A DNA stretch of 64,000 nucleotides from Caprella mutica (lineage: Eukaryota > Arthropoda > Malacostraca > Amphipoda > Caprellidae). Positions 22,301 to 33,400 of the stretch are shown piece after piece. The position numbers were made by a program, and so were the translations under genes. The first letter of the stretch is position 1; every line of letters starts with the position of its first letter. The DNA is taken from contig CANNZV010001431.1 of assembly GCA_947561585.1 (NCBI GenBank), positions 22,915 to 86,914 on the forward strand. The letters are read 5' to 3'. A model generated the notes under the pieces. That model searched no databases. It saw only the letters and a program-made list of their open reading frames with translations, and was not told where the DNA came from.

Positions 22301-23611
22301 ATATTTCTTTGATGTGAATGATTCTGATTTTAATACAGGTTCCAGGTGTCGTGGACCCATCAAATAACATTGAATTGGAATGGGTGAAACGCGTAACAAA
22401 ATGGGATAAAAATAATAAGCTGATGAAGCAGACTTTTGACTCTGGTTCACATTATGCTCACTTCACATTCTTCGCTGGTATCCCTTCAATCGATATCCGA
22501 TTCAGAAAAGAGCGAACCGAACACACTAGTCTGAATCCCACTCACCACACTGACAAAGATACTTACTTCGGGTTGTCGAACAACACTGACCAGTGTCTCA
22601 AGAGTATTCTTGCCTGTGGTCGACTATCCCTCCTTTTCATGAAATATCTCTCCGAGTCCGTTATTATTCCTTTCAAGCTCACCAAGTTTGGCAGTGATTT
22701 GATGGATAATTTAGAAACATTTTTAAGGGATGGTACTCAAGACAAACTCGTACAAATTTACCCCGAGTACAAGAAATTATTCGGAGCTGCTCTGACACTC
22801 TCCATATCCACAAGGAGATTCGATGTTCGAATGCGTGATATCGAAAAAGATAGAGATCCGTTCAATTCAGAGTTTTTGAGATGTTCTCATTTAGAGAATA
22901 TCATTTTAAAACCTAAATAAAAAAAATCCCGAAAATTTCTCTTTTCAATTAATTTTTTCTAATTAGTCTCGTTATATTTTATTGACAAATGCAATAGGTG
23001 AGTTGCTTATGAATCGCACCGTAATGCGGCTTTTTTTATATCTTTTATAGAATAGTCTTCATTTTCAACCATTTCAATTTCTGTTCATTTGTAAGTTGTG
23101 ACTCTACACTGAGAAAAAATTGCGAGTCAATCTGACTCATCGCTTGAGTCAAGGCTTTGGTCTTTTTTCTTGATTGACTCTACCTGAGTCAATCTGACTA
23201 TGAATTAGGAGTCAATATGAATCTTGTTTTTGAGTAAAATGTTACGATGAGTCAAATTGACTCACATTTTTGAGCTGGTTTTGGGACAAGCTGAAGACTC
23301 AAATTTTGAGTCAATTTGACTCGTACTTTTTCTTCAGTGACATTCTTCCCTCTGCAGACACGCCATCTTTGCCCCCAGTGCATTCGACAGATATGCAGCC
23401 TCTGCATTCCCCGGCATATCAGATATCCTCCACGATTACGAGAAGCTAGAAGGAGGAGAGGGAGGAGCAGATTAGGAGACACATCAGTGACCTAACCATC
23501 ATGACAAACAGGGCTGTTAACTTGCTAGAGTACTTTACGGCTATCAAAGAGGTGGACCTGAATTCTACTCAATACTCTCAGTTTATGAGGAACTATGAGC
23601 CGTTAACTTAG
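16387..23611 (+). CDS. M28B peptidase / transferrin-receptor family protein (GCPII-like), likely inactive
   Basis: Exons: 16387-16511, 17276-17415, 18434-18590, 18837-18957, 19686-19949, 20760-20916, 21105-21615, 22339 to about 22917, and 23358-23611. Exons 2 to 8 join in frame. The N-terminus MVDIRSKKAACLLGIAAG... is a short cytoplasmic tail plus signal anchor (type II membrane). Then come the protease-like part, a PA domain (exons 4-5, VVYVNYGRIEDFEKL) and the zinc-peptidase fold (exons 7-8, YVLIGSHRDAW). The helical dimerisation domain ends RHAIFAPSAFDRYA. GCPII zinc and catalytic residues (human numbering) compare as follows: H377 kept (HRDAW), D387 replaced (Val), E424/E425 replaced (Asp/Asn in SWGADN), D453 kept (NTD), H553 kept (HHTDKDT). 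Transferrin receptors are known inactive relatives. Frame breaks occur in exon 1 (TAG at 16474), and in the last exon near 23440-23460. The 8-9 exon junction is unresolved. Confidence 0.82.
16541..16975 (+). repeat. about 22-bp minisatellite in intron 1 of the M28B gene
   Basis: The unit is TTCTATTTTCAAAATGGCTG plus 1-4 bases. Length varies from unit to unit (about 19-24 bp), so three reading frames are each open for part of it (FQNG / FSKW / IFKM repeats). It begins about 30 bp after the donor at 16512. Confidence 0.9.
17034..17193 (+). mobile_element. foldback element family C, copy 1
   Basis: It starts AGGGTTGCTATTAAAATCATAG and ends TGCATATTGTCACAAT-like. The middle shares CCAGCGGTATATAGTATTCG with other family C copies (19969-20152, 36243-36429, 41957-42149, 48394-48566). 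The left end is degraded. Confidence 0.75.
18300..18403 (+). mobile_element. half copy of foldback family B
   Basis: Only the right arm is present: ATTCTCGTGGAAAAAGTAGG ... TGTGTACGGCCC. Full copies lie at 58602-58805 and 61823-62025. It ends about 30 bp before exon 3 of the M28B gene (18434). Confidence 0.7.
19095..19300 (+). mobile_element. foldback element family H, copy without G run
   Basis: It carries CGAAATTTCGGTCTCGG near its left end and AGACCGAATTTTCCGCTC at its right end, with the TTTGTTGTAT...TTTAATGAT interior shared with 12830-13050. It lies in the intron between the M28B exons at 18837 and 19686. Confidence 0.65.
19969..20152 (+). mobile_element. foldback element family C, copy 2
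   Basis: The ends TAGGGTTGTGACAATATTCG and CGTATTGTCACAACCCTA are complementary and flanked by TA within the end itself. It lies in an M28B-gene intron. Confidence 0.85.
23108..23340 (+). mobile_element. foldback element family I, just upstream of the last M28B exon
   Basis: The left end CACTGAGAAAAAATTGCGAG and right end CTCGTACTTTTTCTTCAGTG are complementary. The arms hold repeated GAGTCAA/TTGACTC motifs. The right end stops 18 bp before the acceptor at 23357. Confidence 0.8.
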
Positions 23612-23814
23612 GTATTGTCAGTATTTATATATATCTTATAATTACTCTTATGAAATCATTAGCAAGTATCATTAGCCGGGTCTAACCATTGTCGAAAGTA
23701 GTATATTGGGATAATGGAAAGTTTACGTTAATAAACCGAGCAGAATTTTCTACTAAAGAGAAATATCCAAAGAAGAAATCAGGCAACTAACGACAGAACA
23801 TTAACGAGAGTAAA

Positions 23815-23975
23815 GGGCCGTACACACGTAGGGTTTTTTAAGTTTTTCCACCAGACTTTCTGCTAAGCTCCTCCTACATTTTCCACGAGAATTTGAGGAA
23901 AAGGATATAGTAGTTATTTATTTTAGTTGGTATCCATGATACCTACAGGTATAATAATATTTGATTTATAATATT
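23815..23975 (+). mobile_element. foldback family B, left arm and core
   Basis: It has AGGGCCGTACACACGTAGGG, CCACCAGACTTTCTGC and TTCCACGAGAAT, then TTGGTATCCATGATACCTAC. The right arm is missing or diverged. It lies about 200 bp beyond the M28B stop codon. Confidence 0.75.
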
Positions 23976-24577
23976 TGACAGTACTCTGTGTGACGTCATT
24001 TGTTTTCATCGTTTATGAAGAATGAATCAAGTTCACCGGCAATGAATTCGAAACTTAGCATACTTCTCTATTTATTTACTATGTTATATACTATAATTTA
24101 AAGTAACGAGACTACAATCTCATTTGCTGAATCGATCTTATCAATATTTATTGCCTCATCACTGACCTCATGTTAAGTTATTTAAATAAAATAGTTTAAA
24201 ACACACTATAACCCTTTTTTTAACCTGAAATTTAAATTCCCTCTTAATGATTCAAATAATTTAATGGCTCTGAGTTATGAAGAAACTAATACTTCATAAC
24301 TCAAGAGTTGCACTGTACTTAGCGTTTGACAGGGGGGTTTATTGTACGTGTTTTTTTTCACGAGGGTTTTTTGTTCTGAAATCCTTCAGGATAGAGCCCC
24401 TGGGAGCACAACGTGGGAACATGACTGAAATTTCCGTCATATTCCATACTTTCATAATGTACATTACTGAAGAGAAGCCCTCAGACAAACATACACATAA
24501 TAGCTTGGACAACAAACGTGTTAAAATAGCAAACAATTACATATGGCCACTGCAGATGCCGTCAGTAGCGAAAGGTC

Positions 24578-25362
24578 CTCTCTTTAAAGGTCCTCTCCAG
24601 GCTCCGGGGAAAAAATGAGTTTATAGCATAATATTATAGAACTAAGGTCTACGATCATTATTCTGCAAACTGCATACAATTCGGTTCAGTATATATTTTA
24701 TAATTAGTTTTTAAAGTTTTTTAATACTCTGTGAGCAACAATTGAGCGAATCACTAATCTGATGCTCAAGATGAAGATTGTACACTCTTTGTTTTGATTA
24801 TAAATTTGAATTTTATAAACAAACCATGCGTTTTCGGCCTTTCTACTTAAATTATTTTAGATATTAATTATTTCCTAATGTATATAAACGTTTCTATTAT
24901 GAGTTCATTCAATTTTATACCTTAACACGAATATTAAATGGAGTCGGAAGTAAAATAGGATTTGTAGAGTTTTGATTATAAAAATCTTTAAAAGCATATA
25001 AAATTAAAAATATGCTACCAAATTCGATGCGGTTTGCAGCAAAATGATAAGAAACATTATCCTCGTTGAATAAAGCAATAAAAATATTTGCTTGGAGGGG
25101 ATCTTTAATAAAGGCCGAAAACGCATGGTTTGTTTATAAAATTCAAATTTGTAATCAAAACAAAGAGTGTACAATCTTCTTCTTGAGCATCAGATTAGTG
25201 ATTCGCTCAATTGATACTCACAGAGTATTAAAAGATTTAAAAACAAATTATAAAATATTCACTGAACCCAACTGTATGCAGAATAATCCTAGACCTTAGT
25301 TCTATAATATTATGTAATAAACTCATTTTTTTGCCAGAGCCTGGAGAGGACCTTTAATTTTC
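24578..25362 (+). mobile_element. long foldback element family G, copy 1
   Basis: The ends GGTCCTCTCCAGGCTCCGG and GCCTGGAGAGGACCTTTAA are complementary. Arms of roughly 270-330 bp mirror each other, including CGTTTTCGGCCTTT against AAGGCCGAAAACGC and TGTACACTCTTTGTTTTG against its reverse complement. A second copy is at 49918-50535. No transposase frame is seen. Confidence 0.85.
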
Positions 25363-25423
25363 CTAATTAAATAGTGATATGAATTCCTAAACCACGGAAT
25401 CGTACATATTGTAATTTGTACTT

Positions 25424-25654
25424 GTAGTGGTTGCACGGGAACGTTTATCGAGGGACGGGGACCGTACTTCATACCTTGGAAAGAACGTTCTCCGAGTTCT
25501 TCAGCATGGGAACGCACCAATAGAATACTGTGGATGGGACACATATGACCTAGCAGACATACTTGTCTCCAATTCAGTGGTAGAATTCAAGGGGTTCGTG
25601 CGCACTGCGAACTGGCTGCTATTCAATTTGAATCCCACCACTGATCGGGTCTGA
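25424..25654 (+). other. orphan coding-like stretch, unassigned
   Basis: An acceptor-like ACTTGTAG precedes 25424, after which the frame reads VVARERLSRDGDRTSYLG... for about 77 residues to a TGA at 25652-25654. Base composition is clearly less AT-rich than its surroundings. No donor is needed if it is a terminal exon. I do not recognise the protein and found no partner exon, so it may be a terminal exon of an unseen gene or a piece of a mobile element. Confidence 0.3.
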
Positions 25655-25703
25655 TCCCATAGTATAATTAATATTTACTATGATACATCCAATTAACATA
25701 AAG

Positions 25704-25790
25704 TAGGGTCAAGCAGGTAAATTGTGGCACAGTGGCACGCTAACTACCTAACTGCGGCCTCTAACAACTCCAGTCTGCAGAATATGGGAC
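25704..25790 (+). mobile_element. foldback family E, partial copy
   Basis: It has the end TAGGGTCAAGCAGGTAAATT followed by GCGGCCTCTAACAAC. The right end is not seen, as the copy is interrupted by family F material. Confidence 0.6.
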
Positions 25791-25934
25791 ATTTTCTGTG
25801 CGAACAATCTTTAATTCCCTCCTATATTTACATGTATTTTACTGAGAACAGAAGCCAAAATAGAGGAATTCTTGGAGAACAGTTTACTAGTTCCTGCAGT
25901 CGGGTAACAACTGACAACAGAAACATCATAGCTT

Positions 25935-28545
25935 CTGGCGGCTGTCTCATAAACTCACCATTTGTCTCTCCAGCTCTCTCCAAAATTTGACAAATTCTCT
26001 CCAAAATGATCAAATTTTCATAAATTCTCTCCAAAATAACTTTGTAGCATAGGAGAAAAATAGATAAAACTCGCCATTTGCAATTGAAGTGCTCAAAATA
26101 ACTCACAAACTCGCCATTATAATGGCGAGTTTGGACATGCTTTATTACTTGGGCGGCTGCCCACTCTGGAAAATACCTTTAGGCTTTGGCTAACAGATAA
26201 ATTTTAGAAGCTAAATGCTGCCCAAGTAAAATAGTATGGCTCATAAACTCTCCATTTGTCTCTCCAAAAGAAGCCAAATTTCTCTTTAAAATGATGAAAT
26301 TATCATAAATTCTCTCCAAATTAACATTGTAGCCAGACTGGAAAACATAAATTCTAACAGAGTTACTCCTAACTTCATGCGTTCCCATTAGTGATGTTTA
26401 TCATCATAACAAGCCCAATTGTGAAGCATGAATAACTTATTTTACATTAGTTTTCACTGCGGAGTTGAATTTATAAAATAATTTACTGATTTCTGCATTT
26501 TTTGGGGTTAAAATGAGTAATATTTGTTCATTCTAAATTCCTAACAGAGTTACTAGTCAATCTGAAATGAGTTATTATTCCACTCTGGCATTGTAGCATA
26601 GGAGAAAATCCAGTTTGCAGAATGTGTCTCTTCTCCCGCAGAGACTTTAATATGAGTTATGAGAAAGAGCTACTCAGTACTCTCTGACTCTCAGCAGTAG
26701 ATTCAGAATCTCCCGCAGCTAAATTAATGGTAACATAGGAATTAATTCAAAATCTCCCGCAGCTAAATTAATGGTAACATAGGAATTAATTAAAGATCTC
26801 CCGCAGAGATCTCAAATTTCTAAAATTCATCAAAAACTCCCTTAGAGATTCTTGGAAAAATGTTCCATATTCTGCAGACTGGGAGAAAATTAGATATTTC
26901 TCACCATTTACAATTTATTTAAATGCTCAAAATAACTGTCACAAACTCGGCACTCGCCATTAAAATGGCGAGTTTGGACATGCTTTATTACCTGGAATGC
27001 TGCGGATTATACAGTTTCCATTAATTTATTACTGTATTTTAAGATTTGCTAAACTCCAACAGAGAGATTAATCCATCAGAAAAGACCACTTTTTCCAGAG
27101 TGGGCGACTGCGTGACACACCGTCAGCGTGACCCAGTCTGCAAAAGATGCATGAAGTTGTGAAGTTTATCCTGCGACTGTTGAGGCCTTGAAATTAGTCT
27201 CCTGAATTATCCTGCAACAATTCTCTAATTAATCTCTATGTTTACCGAATTACATGTAATTAGTGGAGAGAATTTTGAGATTTTTGGCCATTTTGGAGAG
27301 AAATTGGAAAATCTTTGGAGACAAATTGCCCCAAAAATTAAATATCTGGAGACTGATTGTGCATGCTTTTCAAACTGGCGGCAGTTTCTGCAGACTGGCT
27401 TGGGTGCAGGATTAATCCACAAATTGTGCTATACTTTTCAGACTGGTCTAAGTCTATATAGTTTTGAATGCAACCCAAGTAAAATAGTATGGTTCATAAA
27501 CTCTCCATTTGGATTTGCCTCTCCAAAAATTATAAATTATCTAATTTTTCTCCAAAATGTCTGCTGAAAATGATCAAATTAGCCATCATAAATTCTCTTC
27601 AAAATAACATTGTAGCATAGGAGATGAATAGATATTCCAGACTGTATTTCATGGTAAAATATTTCGGAATTTTTTCCTCTTTGATTATAATATTCTAGTA
27701 AAGTCGGTGGAATTTTTGCTATTTATTCCTATATTACCATAATTTTCAGTGGATAAATTGGAAAATGTTGGTGGATCAGCCAAATTATTGGAAATTTATG
27801 GTGGATTTTTTCAACATTTTGAAAAAGTCATTGGGATTTTATGCACCAAATACAGATTTGGTAGATATTTCTCACCATTTGCAATTGAAGGGCTTTGCAA
27901 ACGGTGAGAAGGCTGGAATGCAACAATGTAGAGTATATCCCATGCAGCTCCAATTTCTTTTACCCAATAATGGCAATATTTTTAGATATACTTTATTATA
28001 TATTGATCATGTGATAGATGGAATATAATGCATACCTTCTCAATGGAATTTTTTGCTCTTTCAATCTTTGAAATTTTGAAAATGATATTCTTATTATTAT
28101 TCTAGCAAAGATGGTGGACTTTTATCTATTTTAACTATTTGTTCCTGTGTTACAATAAATTTTGTTAGATCAATTTGGAAAAGTTGGTATATCAGCCAAG
28201 TTGCCAGGTAATAAAGCATGTCCAAACTCGCCATCTTAATGGCAAGTTTGTAACAGTTATTTTGAGCCCTTCAATTGCTAATGGCGAGAAATATCTATTT
28301 TTCACCTATGCTATAATGTTATTTTGGAGAGAATTTATGATAATTTAATCATTTTGGAGAGAATTTATGATAATTTAATCATTTTGGAGAGAATTTATGA
28401 TACTTTAATCATTTTGGAGAGAATTTATGATAATTTAATCATTTTGGAGAGAATTTATGATAATTCAATCATTTTGGAGAGAAATTGGGCTTCTTTTGGA
28501 GAGACAAATGGAGAGTTTATGAACATACTATTTTACTTGGCTATT
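25935..28545 (+). mobile_element. cluster of foldback family F copies and fragments
   Basis: Repeated blocks occur at about 25940-26150, 26211-26350, 26880-27000, 27470-27640 and 28205-28545. They carry CTCATAAACTCTCCATTTG, CAAATTCTCTCCAAAATGA, AACATTGTAGCATAGGAG and GGCGAGTTTGGACATGC in either orientation. The complete form at 53479-53706 shows CCAAGTAAAATAG and its mirror ending as terminal repeats. Copies are nested or rearranged, and I could not draw clean borders. Stretches between them hold nothing coding that I can support. Confidence 0.65.
28321..28480 (+). repeat. 30-bp tandem repeat, five units, inside a family F copy
   Basis: The unit is ATTTTGGAGAGAATTTATGA plus TAATTTAATC, perfect apart from two single changes. 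It is the amplified form of a segment present once in other family F copies. Confidence 0.92.
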
Positions 28546-28677
28546 TTGATAATCGCCCCCAGGGGCTCTATCCTGAAGCTGTCTGTGGTGAATGGAAGAG
28601 AAGGGGGGTGGCGTCCCTTGGGCCCCAAACTGTTGTAATTTGGATTATTTATTGTCTTTTTTCATTTTTTCAAATCT

Positions 28678-29039
28678 TCTTGCAGTTTTAGAGGATAGCG
28701 CTAGGGTTATGCTCTTCAACTACGAGGTCTTAGATTTTGTGTTAGGTAGGCTCGTAGGCTTCATTTACTATCCCCTTTTCATTTTCCTCTTCCATCCGTG
28801 AGTGCAGCCACCGGTACTTGTGTCCCGTTTCGTCACATTCCTTGGTAAGTGACTGCATTCACGGAGTAGCTTTTCTGCATCCATGAGCAATGTCACCGAC
28901 AGTGGTAAGTGACTTTGTTCATGGAGCCACTTTCCTCTCTGACTGCTTCTTCCAGTCCCTTGTATTTAATTTCCTTTTGACGTCAGCGATATGGCCTTTG
29001 GTTCCGAAGCAGACGTTAAACCCCTACTAAAATAAATAA
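28678..29039 (+). mobile_element. SINE-like dispersed repeat, copy 2 (most complete)
   Basis: It begins TTGCAGTTTTAGAGGATAGC and ends GACGTTAAACCCCTACTAAA followed by an ATAAATAAAT tail. It contains two similar GGTAAGTGACT blocks. A short A/T-rich tail, no coding capacity and several copies fit a SINE, but I see no tRNA A/B boxes. Confidence 0.75.
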
Positions 29040-30480
29040 ATATTTTGATAATCAGGATGGTAGAATCCATCAACCATCATAGTTACTAAAAATGCTCAAT
29101 GGAAATCATCCATATGATAATAAAGAAAAATAGGCATCCGGTAATCCAAAGTGAGACAGAATTAATCCTGCGTTTAAGTCCTATTTAATTCCTATGTTAC
29201 CATGTAATTTGCTGCACCAAAATCCTATTTTCTGTAAAAAAAAATCCTAGGTCTGGTTAGACCTTATTATCAGACTGGCCGGTAATTAACTAATAATTTC
29301 ACCACCCTATCTATTTTTGTGATTAAAGTTTATTTTGTATTAATTCATGATTTAATTAGGTTTACACAGCTCATAGTTTTATATTCATTATAATAATAAA
29401 AATTACAAAAATTTTGTGATTTTTAAATAAGTTTAATCCACCAGTGGTCCATACCCACACTAGTCTCTTAGAATATAGCTATGCAATTTGTTTCAATAAC
29501 TGCAATAATTCTATTTCCAGATTCAAGGTGTTGTTTACTGAAAGAAAAGAGTCAGATTGTTCTATTAATTGGCCCCTATCTTATTAATTTTAATCCATCT
29601 CTTATACTATTTTTGTAACATATTCTTCTGTTTCTCATTGTGAAAAGTTTCCTCTTTGTTATATTTACTCCACATTCCAAACCCTCCATAGCAGTAGCCG
29701 CAAGGTGTGACGTTTGAGTGTGCCATACCGTCACTCCAAACGACTTCCTCCTTACGTGTAACATGATGACTTTTCTCTGCGAAATTGCAACATTTTCCTC
29801 TCTCTCTTTGACACTCTGTAACTAGACTGTACGGCCGCAGAAATTAACCTGAACAGTGAAATTTCATCTCCTCGGCCCCAACACTAATAATTTGCTAAAC
29901 TTTATGTGCTTGAATGATTAGTTTCCTCCTCAGTTCTTCATTCCATTATCTGTCCATATTAAGAAATGCCATCAATGGTACCTCACCCTTTCTCCTACTC
30001 GCTGTCACATTATTTCTGAACATTTCTCGCTCCTTTTCTGTCACGACTCTCCTCTGTTACTAGTGAGTTGGAACCTCGTGTTCCTCTGTTGGTAGGTACG
30101 GCAGAATTGCTACAACTGATATCAGTACTGCAAAACTAACTACAACAATGAAGAGATGCAGTGGTACATTAATATCAGAGTATTTCTTGTTCTTATCATC
30201 ACCAAATAGAATTTCTTATATTTATTAATAAGTTGGAAGCTGTGCTTGCTTCTTTTTTGTTTTCTCTACTTGGTTCTCCTCACTTCTTTCTTTACTACTC
30301 TCTTCAAACTGTAGGCTACTAACAGTTGTAGCACTAGTATTATTACAGTAACAAATTCCTCATAGATTAGCCTTTGTCAGTCATCCTTCAATTCTGTGTA
30401 TTTATAATTATTTAATTAATTATGTTGCTGATGGATGTAAATAGGATACAACAAATCAACTTCAATCTCTTAACTTTCAG
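29040..30480. other. upstream region of TAF12
   Basis: I see no coding exon here. 29560-30120 is less AT-rich than the rest and could hold a non-coding first exon, for example ending at a GTAGGT donor near 30093, but this is not provable. The stretch ends with a CTTAACTTTCAG acceptor at 30480. Confidence 0.35.
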
Positions 30481-33400
30481 GTTTTTTATATAGAAATTCA
30501 TAAACATGTCTCAAATAGTTCCTGGTCAATTGGTTTCTGGACAGGTGGTTCAGGGACAGGTAGTTACTGCTGGACAAGTTGTCAATTCTGCCGGTAAGTT
30601 GTGATTGATATGGCTAGATCTTTAAAAATTACCTAATCTGCATAATAGCTATGGGAGATATCATTGTTATTCTCAGCGAATAATTTTGAATTTAACTGTG
30701 AACAGAAAATGAGATCACTACAAAATCTTTTACCATTCTATGCAGACTGGAAAATAATCAAGTAATACCTAGAGTGCCATATTTTACTCACATACATTAA
30801 AATTATCCATAACAAAAGTAGCTAGCTACATGAATAGTTTTTTTATTTCAAAACTATGTAAAGTTCAACTGGTTTCAAAATTGGAAGAAAAAGTATAAAC
30901 TTCAAAGATTGTATTAAAATTTTAAATCAGTTTCCACTCTCGAAGATATTTCTCTTCAATTTAAAATTATTTAAATGATTTCTTCATTTGGATAAAATAG
31001 TTTCACATTATATCAACTTTAGTAGACTAATTTGTCTCATAGGTCTAACTTTCTAATAATGCACTATGTCAAAGTTCTTTTTTAATTTTCAGGTGGTCAG
31101 GTTGTTATGAACAACAATGGAATAGTTGGAGGACAGATAGTTGGTGACCAGCTTGTAGTGTCTCATCAACAGCATCTGCAACAACTGCAGCAGGCAAACC
31201 TAGTCAGTAACGCCTCTCACCAAAATGCCGGATTGCAAACACAGGTAAGCTTACCAGTTGCCGTTATTTTATGATGTTAGATGATTCAAACCACTTGAAA
31301 ATATTGATAATTATTACATTTTTATTTTATTGGTATCCATGATAGCTACCTGCAAGTATCATGGATACAATAATACTATATAATAAAAATTAAATAATTA
31401 TTATTATATCGTTTTTTCTTACATGTCCGAACATGGGGAACTGACCGATAATTAAGAACTTACCCTATATAAATTTTGCTGAATCTATTCATGCTCAGTA
31501 AGAATATTCTAATTTCCAAGGTACTCTATTTCAGAATGTTGCTGGCACCGCTCAAATGGCGCAGACGCAAGTCGTCAAAATGTCTCCCATCCCTCCCCCT
31601 CCCTCTAACATCACTTGTGATGCCCCTCTACCTGTAAGACATTAAATTATAAATGAAGAACATACGCCATTTAGGGTAGCTTAATATGCAAAAATCGGTT
31701 AATTCAATATACATAAATAAACTTTAGTAGTAGATATATTAAATTTTTTCTCTTTTTAGGTTATAAGTAGGAGCAAATTAGCAGATTTGGTGAGAGAGGT
31801 GGACCCTAATGAACAGTTGGATGAAGAGGTGAAAAAACTTATTATTGTGACTACATCTGATTATTGTGACTACTTAAAATTACTTGCCATGACTACAATT
31901 TCTTGCAATGACTACAATTTCTTGCAATGACTACAATTTCTTGCAATGACTACAATTGCTTGCAATGACTACAATTGCTTGCAATGACTACAATTGCTTG
32001 CAATGACTACAATTGTTTGCCATGACTACAATTGTTTGCCATGACTACAATTGTTTGCCATGACTACAATTGTTTGCCATGACTACAATTGTTTGCCATG
32101 ACTACAATTGTTTGCCATGACTACAATTGTTTGCCATGACTACAATTGTTTGCCATGACTACAATTGTTTGCCATGACTACAATTGTTTGCCATGACTAC
32201 AATTGTTTGCCATGATGACTACAATTGTTTGCCATGATGACTACAATTGTTTGCCATGATGACTACAATTGTTTGCCATGATGACTACAATTGTTTGCCA
32301 TGATGACTACAATTGTTTGCCATGATGACTACAATTGCTTGCCATGACTACAATTGCTTGCAATGACTACAATTGCTTGCAATGACTACAATTGCTTGCA
32401 ATGACTACAATTGCTTGCAATGACTACAATTGCTTGCAATGACTACAATTGCTTGCAATGACTACAATTGTTTGCCATGACTACAATTGCTTGCAATGAC
32501 TACAATTGTTTGCCATGACTACAATTGTTTGCCATGACTACAATTGTTTGCCATGACTACAATTGTTTGCCATGACTACAATTGTTTGCCATGACTACAA
32601 TTGTTTGCCATGACTACAATTGTTTGCCATGACTACAATTGTTTGCCATGACTACAATTGTTTGCCATGACTACAATTGTTTGCCATGACTACAATTGTT
32701 TGCCATGACTACAATTGTTTGCCATGACTACAATTGCTTGCCATGACTACAATTGCTTGCCATGACTACAATTGCTTGCCATGACTACAATTGTTTGCCA
32801 TGACTACAATTGTTTGCCATGACTACAATTGTTTGCCATGACTACAATTGTTTGCCATGACTACAATTGTTTGCCATGACTACAATTGTTTGCCATGACT
32901 ACAATTGTTTGCCATGACTACAATTGTTTGCCATGACTACAATTGTTTGCCATGACTACAATTGTTTGCCATGACTACAATTGTTTGCCATGACTACAAT
33001 TGTTTGCCATGACTACAATTGTTTGCCATGACTACAATTGTTTGCCATGACTACAATTGTTTGCCATGACTACAATTGTTTGCCATGACTACAATTGTTT
33101 GCCATGACTACAATTGCTTGCCATGACTACAATTGCTTGCCATGACTACAATTGCTTGCCATGACTACAATTGCTTGCCATGACTACAATTGCTTGCCAT
33201 GACTACAATTGCTTGCCATGACTACAATTGCTTGCCATGACTACAATTGCTTGCCATGACTACAAATGCTTGCCATGACTACAAATGCTTGCCATGACTA
33301 CAATTGCTTGCCATGACTACAATTGCTTGCCATGACTACAATTGCTTGCCATGACTACAATTGCTTGCCATGACTACAATTGCTTGCCATGACTACAATT

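Noticed and set aside
29576..29764. 62-codon minus-strand frame upstream of TAF12
   Set aside because: Short, with no splice or start context and no recognised motif; kept only as a possible part of a non-coding upstream region.
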